A stretch of 27,168 nt of DNA from Prevotella sp. (lineage in GTDB: Bacteria; Bacteroidota; Bacteroidia; Bacteroidales; Bacteroidaceae): NCBI GenBank assembly GCA_017442765.1, contig JAFRZC010000191.1, forward strand, positions 1 to 27,168, given 5' to 3'. The notes under the pieces are model-generated. The model had not been told where the DNA came from, did no database searches, and saw nothing but the letters and a program-made list of their open reading frames with translations. Position numbers and translations under genes: made by a program. Positions 23,305 through 27,168 of this stretch are shown here, piece by piece (within the stretch, counting starts at the first letter, position 1; every line of letters starts with the position of its first letter).

Positions 23305-23467
23305 GAAAGACGATGTTTCGCGGAGCAAAAGATATGGTTCGTCGGTACAAAAGTTAGTGTTTGCCAGTTTTTGCTTACAAGCGAAAGGCCTTCCGCTTGT
23401 AAGCAAAAGGTCTTTCGGCTCTAAGCAAAAAGGTTTCCGCTTGCAGGCAAAAACTTGGCACAACTTA
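23305..23467. repeat. palindrome array 3 between convergent genes
   Basis: Modules with GAAA or CAAA left halves and TTTC, TTTG or GTTC right halves begin near 23305, 23326, 23348, 23383, 23404, 23426 and 23448. Spacings are 21, 22, 35, 21, 22 and 22 bp. The first, GAAAGACGATGTTTC, is very close to the array 2 cores; later modules diverge. It fills the 245-bp gap between the end of the envelope operon and the end of the LRR gene. Confidence 0.65.
23373..23404. terminator. 32-bp near-perfect palindrome, possible bidirectional terminator
   Basis: Outer arms GCTTACAAGCG and CGCTTGTAAGC, with an inner AAGGCCTT centre; only one base pair of the 16 is mismatched. It lies in array 3 between two convergent transcription units, where a bidirectional stop would be useful. 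The absence of clear U-runs on both sides keeps this tentative. Confidence 0.5.
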
Positions 23468-23481
23468 AAAGGGGCTTCGGA

Positions 23482-24480
23482 TTATTTCACAACCACCTTT
23501 TTTGTCTTCCCGTCGCCGGTCTTTACGATGTTGACACCCTTCTGTGGAGCAGGGATGTGAGTTCCGTCTATGGTGTAATACGAGCGTTTGTCGGTGTCCT
23601 CCTGCTTTACGACGCTATCTATTCCTGTGCTGTAGTCAATCTCCTCAACCCATATAAACTTATTCCAATACTCAGTCTGCTTATATTTCCCCAGGGTTCC
23701 TGCCGGAATATACAGGCTTGCATCGTTATAAAGCGCATCGGAAAATACGTCTGTTGTTATCGTTGGTGGATTCTTCATGTGGCTATAAATCTCCACCAAG
23801 TCCCCATTACGATTCGTGAAATTAAATGCCCTCCATTCGATGGTCTTTACATTAACTCCAATCGTGACGGATGTCAGGCCATAGCAGCCACGGAAAGCAT
23901 CGGCTCCGATGGTTGTCACGCTGTTTGGAATGGTGACGGATTTCAGACCTGAGCATTTATAGAAAGCCAAGCCGCCGATGGTTGTCACGCTGTTGGGAAT
24001 GACTAAGTCTTTAATTTCCACATCATTTAGAAATAAATGATGAGCATAGCACAAAGGATTTGCACTTTCACTAGCAAAAGAAATTTTGCACCACGCTTCT
24101 AAATCATAGATTTTGACCGATTTCAGGCCTGAGCAGTTAGAGAAAGCATATCGTCCGATGGTTGTCACGCTGTTTGGAATGGTGACGGATGTCAGGTTTG
24201 AGCAGTTATAGAAAGCTTCGGCTCCAATGGCGGTAACTTTTCTTTCTCTCCCATTGCTTTTGGCGGTTTCAGGTATTTTGACGGAACCACTATATGTAGC
24301 TGGATGGCCAACTACAGAATATGTCATATGCGTTACTTCCAATTCCTTCCCGTCGTTGATATAGTTGTAGTAAATAGTTACCCCGTCTTCGTTTTCTACA
24401 GCAATATCATGCGCAAAAAGGTTTGTGCTTGTCATGCTCATGAACACGGCGAGCCATAGTATAATGTTAGACTGTTTCAT
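23482..24480 (-). CDS. secreted BspA-like leucine-rich repeat (LRR_5) protein
   Basis: A 332-residue exported protein. Residues 1-23 form a signal peptide (IILWLAVFMSMTSTNLFA). From about 80 to 220 it carries BspA-type repeats with the unit IPNSVTTIGxxAFxxCSGLKSV, seen at about 101, 161 and 184 with degenerate units around them. The C-terminus (about 296-332, YYTIDGTHIPAPQKGVNIVK then GDGKTKKVVVK) resembles the short conserved tails of Prevotella secreted proteins, possibly a type IX secretion or surface-sorting signal. BspA relatives bind host or microbial partners; the ligand here is unknown. The start overlaps the HEPN-like gene by 14 bp. Codon use is A/T-richer than in the flanking operons. 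Confidence 0.87.
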   Translation of the reverse strand: MKQSNIILWLAVFMSMTSTNLFAHDIAVENEDGVTIYYNYINDGKELEVTHMTYSVVGHPATYSGSVKIPETAKSNGRERKVTAIGAEAFYNCSNLTSVTIPNSVTTIGRYAFSNCSGLKSVKIYDLEAWCKISFASESANPLCYAHHLFLNDVEIKDLVIPNSVTTIGGLAFYKCSGLKSVTIPNSVTTIGADAFRGCYGLTSVTIGVNVKTIEWRAFNFTNRNGDLVEIYSHMKNPPTITTDVFSDALYNDASLYIPAGTLGKYKQTEYWNKFIWVEEIDYSTGIDSVVKQEDTDKRSYYTIDGTHIPAPQKGVNIVKTGDGKTKKVVVK

Positions 24481-24874
24481 CTTTTCTTGTTTTCTTGATT
24501 TCTTTAATTAATTTATAAAGAAGGGCTTTGTCCATGCTTCCAGACATTGAACACGTTCCATTATATTCATCAAAAAATGTAAATACCATAGAACCTTTTA
24601 CACTTCCGATGTTACAATGTGCAAAGGCATTACGGATATGTCTTAACAGATCTGGTATAACGACACTACCCTTATAATTAATGGTGTTCTTGGTTTTGGG
24701 AGTTGTGACATTTTTTTGTTTATGATTAAGTGATATCATAGATCGAATTGTTTTGTCAACACGCCTAATGTCATAACCATTATGATTATCCTCCATTTCA
24801 TACTGGCAAAGTATGTCATAGAAAAAGGACAGCTCGTCATTTTCTAATTTTGTTTTGATTCTTTGCTTCTTCAT
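24467..24874 (-). CDS. small HEPN-like protein
   Basis: A 135-residue, mostly alpha-helical basic protein. The segment LLRHIRNAFAHCNIG contains Arg81-Asn82-x3-His86, the RNxxxH signature of HEPN-superfamily ribonucleases found in toxin-antitoxin, abortive infection and CRISPR-associated proteins. The N-terminal helix FFYDILCQYEMED is acidic. No nucleotidyltransferase (MNT) antitoxin is nearby; the partner would be the zinc-ribbon protein 14 bp upstream, if any. The gene is A/T-rich in a GC-rich chromosome, suggesting acquisition. Assignment rests on one motif and helical character, so the enzymatic role is uncertain. Confidence 0.65.
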   Translation of the reverse strand: MKKQRIKTKLENDELSFFYDILCQYEMEDNHNGYDIRRVDKTIRSMISLNHKQKNVTTPKTKNTINYKGSVVIPDLLRHIRNAFAHCNIGSVKGSMVFTFFDEYNGTCSMSGSMDKALLYKLIKEIKKTRKDETV

Positions 24875-24888
24875 ATATAGTTGTCTTT

Positions 24889-25107
24889 TTAGTCTTCAAT
24901 GTCGTCTATTCTACCAGTTAATTCTTCGACAGAATCTTCTATTGATTTGATTTTTAAATTGTAGTCTTCGAAAAATCCTACATATTTCTGACAATTTGGA
25001 GAGCTACACTGAATTCCCTTCATAGGGATTCCATCAATTACAACATCAACCATCAAGAGGTTGGAGTTACCACAGAAAGGACAGTCTGGATATTGAACCA
25101 TAATCAT
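24889..25107 (-). CDS. small zinc-ribbon protein with C-terminal coiled coil
   Basis: A 72-residue protein with Cys9 and Cys12 (CPFC) and Cys34 and Cys39 (CSSPNC), forming a probable four-cysteine zinc ribbon, then a helix (YNLKIKSIEDSVEELTGRIDDIED) with heptad character. Such mini-proteins are often phage or mobile-element cargo, or accessory parts of small operons. It ends 14 bp before the HEPN-like gene, so the two are probably cotranslated from one message. No function is recognised. Low GC matches its neighbours. Confidence 0.7.
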   Translation of the reverse strand: MIMVQYPDCPFCGNSNLLMVDVVIDGIPMKGIQCSSPNCQKYVGFFEDYNLKIKSIEDSVEELTGRIDDIED

Positions 25108-25122
25108 AAAAAGTTTTTGTGC

Positions 25123-25446
25123 CTATAGCGACCCGGATTCAGCGTTAAACAAATTTTGAACGGAAAGACGTGGGTGCTCTGCTTCTCGCTTATCCCACTT
25201 GCAGGCTCTCGCATCGCCTTTCCACCGGATAAGCAACTCGAGATAGCCCACGTCGTGATATATTGCAGAGACCATCCACAACAGAAACAATGTGTGGACA
25301 GGATACAATACATCCCATGTGGACGTTACTGGTTGCGTCTCTTCGGTGGAATGCGTAATTTGCGAGATTAGCAAGTCGAAGATAACGTTCAACAAACGTC
25401 CTATTACCAATAAAATCTGACCCTCATGCCCTGGTGGGCATCTCAA
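25123..25446 (-). CDS. doubtful small ORF or gene remnant at the head of the AT-rich island
   Basis: A 107-codon frame with only a TTG start, directly behind a good -7 box. It contains a hydrophobic stretch HTLFLLWMVSAIYHDVGYLELL, which resembles an HD-domain motif (YHDVGY), and ends 15 bp before the zinc-ribbon gene. No full domain is recognisable. It may be the fused remnant of a larger gene whose promoter now drives the small genes downstream. Translation is unproven. Confidence 0.3.
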   Translation of the reverse strand: MRCPPGHEGQILLVIGRLLNVIFDLLISQITHSTEETQPVTSTWDVLYPVHTLFLLWMVSAIYHDVGYLELLIRWKGDARACKWDKREAEHPRLSVQNLFNAESGSL

Positions 25447-25454
25447 GTCATGTG

Positions 25455-25484
25455 CAAAGATACAACTTTTTCGGGAAAAACAAT
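25455..25484 (-). promoter_or_regulatory. candidate promoter of the zinc-ribbon/HEPN/LRR cluster
   Basis: On the minus strand ATTG (25484-25481) and TATCTTTG (25462-25455) are separated by 18 bp. The second matches TAnnTTTG, and TATCTTTGCA is a typical Bacteroidetes form. It is the only good promoter upstream of the cluster that starts at 25107 or 25446. Confidence 0.55.
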
Positions 25485-25550
25485 TATTATCAACAAAAAA
25501 TATTACTTTTCAGGCAATCATTCCCCTCCATGCCAAAGTTCATTTTACCA

Positions 25551-25576
25551 CAGATTGCACAGATTGCACGGATTGA
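25551..25576. repeat. 9-bp tandem repeat CAGATTGCA type
   Basis: CAGATTGCA occurs twice in tandem (25551 and 25560), then CGGATTGA. This short phrase is a common dispersed intergenic repeat in Bacteroidetes genomes from general knowledge. The surrounding 25463-25640 contains no gene and also carries ATTATGAATTA-type A/T repeats. Confidence 0.55.
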
Positions 25577-25639
25577 ATTATGTATTATGAATTAGAAACT
25601 TGTATTCTTTGTCGCAGGGATGGTTTTTGGCGGCGGAGG

Positions 25640-25896
25640 TTATATTCTTTCAAAGAAGGTAAGGATGTGCTCCCAGGTCTTCATCTCGTCGGAGCCGTAA
25701 GAGAGCAGTGTGCCCTCAAAACCCACCCCCGGCCCCTCCCCAAGGGAGGGGGCTTTGGCGATGAGGAAGTCGCCGTAGAGCAGGTCGCGTCGGTTGGTAA
25801 AGACAATGTGGTCGACGAGCCGAACCCGTGCACATACATGATCTTCTTGCCTACGAAAAGGTCGGGGAACTGTTTGATATAAGGATTCTCCATCAT
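25640..25896 (-). pseudogene. decayed alpha/beta-hydrolase-like gene with internal deletion and repeat insertion
   Basis: From ATG 25896 the frame reads MMENPYIKQFPDLFVGKKIMYVHGFGSS, which looks like the start of a YqiA-type alpha/beta-hydrolase (HGFGSS). It then becomes low-complexity and ends at 25681. In another minus frame the region encodes VDHIVFTNRRDLLYGDFLIAK and later GTLLSYGSDEMKTWEHILTF, a plausible C-terminal piece that ends at 25640. The two parts touch near 25825, so the middle of the gene appears deleted with a frame change. A GC-rich palindrome (copy G, 25733-25751) is embedded in the C-terminal piece. Whether both halves come from one gene is not proven. Confidence 0.5.
25733..25751. 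repeat. GC-rich dispersed palindrome, copy G
   Basis: CCCCTCCC and GGGAGGGG flank CAA; a CCCACCCCCGG block precedes it, as in the other copies. It lies inside the hydrolase remnant, where it encodes PSLGEGPGVG. Confidence 0.65.
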
Positions 25897-25917
25897 TCCT
25901 CTGTTTTTTTCTGACTA

Positions 25918-25925
25918 CAAAAGTA
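25918..25925 (-). promoter_or_regulatory. candidate -7 box upstream of the hydrolase remnant
   Basis: Minus strand TACTTTTG matches TAnnTTTG, with TTTA about 18 bp upstream as a weak -33. It is divergent from the identical box at 25970-25977; the DNA between contains A/T-rich GAATTATGAATT-type repeats. Confidence 0.5.
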
Positions 25926-25969
25926 CAAGATAATTTTGAATTATAAACTATGAATTGTGAATTATTTTG

Positions 25970-25977
25970 TACTTTTG
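25970..25977 (+). promoter_or_regulatory. candidate -7 box of the bile-acid/sodium symporter family gene
   Basis: TACTTTTG matches TAnnTTTG and lies 22 bp upstream of ATG 26000. Confidence 0.55.
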
Positions 25978-25999
25978 CGGGCGGAAAGATGAAAAGAAG

Positions 26000-26968
26000 A
26001 TGAACGTGGTGCGTTTTTTGAAAGACTGGACGCTGCCGGTGGCCATGGTCACGGGGACATTGTTGTATCTGCTTTTTGCCTATACACCGGCATTGGAAGG
26101 GCCGGCTGAGTTCTTCGACCCTTTGATAGCCGCCATCTTTCCCGTTTTCATGTTCGGCATTCTGTTTGTGACGTTCTGCAAAGTTGATTTCCACAAGATG
26201 CGACCCGTCGGGTGGCATCTGTGGGTCGGGGTGTTTCAGGTGCTGTTTGTGATGATTGCTGTCGGACTGGTGCTGGGGTATGACATGCAGGGGCGCAGTC
26301 TGATATTGATGGAGGCGTTGCTGACGTGTATCATTGCCCCGTGTGCGGCAGCTGCGGCGGTGGTGACGACGAAGCTTGGCGGGTCGCTGGAGGAGATGAC
26401 AACCTACACGTTTCTGTCGAATATGATTACGGCGTTGCTCATTCCTGTTTGCTTTCCGATGATCGACAAGGCGGCCGACATCACGTTCTTGACGGCTTTC
26501 ATGAAGATTCTGCGTGAGGTCTGTCTGGTGTTGCTTGTGCCGCTGGCATTGGCCTATGTGGTGAAGCATTTTGCAAAGGGGCTGCACCGGCGCATCGTCG
26601 GGGTGAAGGATTTGTCGTATTATCTCTGGGCGATATCGCTGATGATTGTCACGGGCACCACCGTGCGCAACATCTGCCACGCCGAGACCAGTGTGTGGTT
26701 TCTGCTGTCGATTGCATTGCTGGGCATGATGGTGTGCATCATTCAGTTTGCTGTGGGTCGCTTCATCGGACACTACTTCAACCGCACCGTCGAAGCCGGT
26801 CAGGCGCTCGGGCAGAAGAACACGGCGTTTGCCATTTGGATAGCCTATACCTACCTGAATCCGTTGTCGTCGGTAGGCCCAGGCTGTTACATCCTGTGGC
26901 AAAACATCATCAATTCGGTTGAGATTTGGATGGAGAGAAAGCGAAAACTTCCAGTTGTTTTACCTTGA
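26000..26968 (+). CDS. bile acid:sodium symporter (BASS) family transporter
   Basis: A 322-residue integral membrane protein with about nine to ten hydrophobic segments. Family features include FLSNMITALLIPVCFPM (the conserved TxxxALLIP-like crossover region) and GQALGQKNTAFAIWIAYTYLNPLSSVGPGCYILWQNIINS, which matches the C-terminal crossover helix region of BASS proteins. Members carry bile acids, pantoate, pyruvate or other organic anions with sodium; the substrate cannot be read here. The open frame extends upstream to 25967, but that part overlaps the -7 box, so ATG 26000 (MNVVRFLKDW) is preferred. It converges on the GH32-like gene, overlapping its 3' end by up to about 59 bp. Confidence 0.85.
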   Translation: MNVVRFLKDWTLPVAMVTGTLLYLLFAYTPALEGPAEFFDPLIAAIFPVFMFGILFVTFCKVDFHKMRPVGWHLWVGVFQVLFVMIAVGLVLGYDMQGRSLILMEALLTCIIAPCAAAAAVVTTKLGGSLEEMTTYTFLSNMITALLIPVCFPMIDKAADITFLTAFMKILREVCLVLLVPLALAYVVKHFAKGLHRRIVGVKDLSYYLWAISLMIVTGTTVRNICHAETSVWFLLSIALLGMMVCIIQFAVGRFIGHYFNRTVEAGQALGQKNTAFAIWIAYTYLNPLSSVGPGCYILWQNIINSVEIWMERKRKLPVVLP

Positions 26969-27168
26969 GTTGATTGCCGTAGAGTGTGTAGCCTTCGGCT
27001 GATGAGCTCTTCACGTCGCGTTTCATGGAGTAGCTGAAGGCTCCGTCGTTGATATAGCCCTCGACAATGGCGCGGTCGACGTAGATGTCGGCGGTGAGCT
27101 GCATTCTCCCCTCTCCGGTGGGAGAGGGGTCGGGGGTGAGGCTGTCGGGCACGAAGAACTCGCCTTGC
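26910..27168 (-). CDS. C-terminal part of a GH32-like glycoside hydrolase (partial, runs off window)
   Basis: Only the last part is in the window; the frame is open from the edge (QGEFFVPDSL) to the stop at 26910. ADIYVDRAIVEGYINDGAFSYS resembles the C-terminal beta-sandwich of GH32 enzymes (levanases, fructanases, sucrose hydrolases), where a VDxSxVExFxNDG motif is typical. The repeat at 27106-27144 is translated in frame as TPDPSPTGEG within this domain. GH32 identity rests on this one motif, so the family call is moderate. The gene is convergent with the transporter and shares its 3' end. Confidence 0.6.
   Translation of the reverse strand, partial: QGEFFVPDSLTPDPSPTGEGRMQLTADIYVDRAIVEGYINDGAFSYSMKRDVKSSSAEGYTLYGNQLKVKQLEVFAFSPSKSQPN
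27106..27144. repeat. GC-rich dispersed palindrome, copy H, translated in frame
   Basis: CTCCCCTCTCC-GGT-GGGAGAGGGG followed by TCGGGGGTGAGGCTG; the same order as the right arm of the 14102-14222 element. It is read in the minus frame as the peptide TPDPSPTGEG inside the GH32-like gene without breaking it. Confidence 0.75.

Noticed and set aside
25640..26902. 420-codon minus-strand frame across the transporter gene
   Set aside because: Most of it is antisense to a clear BASS transporter. Only its last 60 or so codons look like real, decayed protein sequence.
1..27168. tRNA or rRNA genes, transposases, integrases
   Set aside because: No cloverleaf-like or rRNA-like segment and no transposase or recombinase protein could be recognised on either strand.

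Overview
The window comes from a Bacteroidales bacterium, most likely a GC-rich Prevotella or close relative. The evidence is the protein style, Bacteroidetes -7 boxes of the form TAnnTTTG before several genes, glycine-lipid type acyltransferases, a BspA-like leucine-rich repeat protein with a Prevotella-style C-terminal tail, and abundant small intergenic repeats. Species assignment is inference.

Layout. Positions 1-7044 (minus strand) hold the start of the division and cell wall (dcw) cluster in the order mraZ, rsmH, ftsL-like, ftsI (PASTA type), murE, mraY and the first codons of a likely murD. A three-unit MraZ box precedes mraZ. Positions 7045-7908 are a long non-coding divergent region with a palindrome array. 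Then, on the plus strand, come a glycine-lipid acyltransferase pair (7909-9789), a secreted GH2 glycosidase (9819-11639) and a dGTPase-like HD protein (11749-13083). A second array-bearing gap (13084-13630) follows.

Positions 13643-23236 form one long plus-strand envelope-modification operon: an alkaline-phosphatase-superfamily membrane transferase broken by an inverted-repeat element, two acyltransferase-3 proteins, a UbiA-type polyprenyl-phosphate phosphoribosyltransferase, an HAD-IB phosphatase and three paralogous polytopic proteins with GT-C-like layout. Most junctions are 4-bp ATGA overlaps. The set suggests a lipid-linked pentofuranose donor made by UbiA plus HAD, used by the polytopic proteins, with O-acyl and phospho-substituents added to the glycan. 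This is an inference from family membership and gene order.

Positions 23482-25462 (minus strand) form an AT-rich island with a small ORF, a zinc-ribbon protein, a HEPN-like protein and a BspA-like secreted LRR protein. The right end has a decayed alpha/beta-hydrolase fragment, a divergent bile-acid/sodium symporter family transporter and the C-terminus of a GH32-like hydrolase running off the edge.

The most unusual content is repetitive DNA. (1) Three intergenic arrays of 15-16 bp palindromic modules have a regular period of about 22 bp. (2) A family of GC-rich palindromes (cores like CCCCTCTCC-AAAG-GGAGAGGGG), often with heptamer purine/pyrimidine tails, sits between genes and also inside genes. 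Some copies are translated in frame, one forms the MraZ C-terminus, and one pair forms a 121-bp MITE-like element that splits a gene. (3) TGTTAAAAT-type hairpins and 9-bp microsatellites occur in the same gaps. No tRNA, rRNA, CRISPR array or transposase gene was seen.
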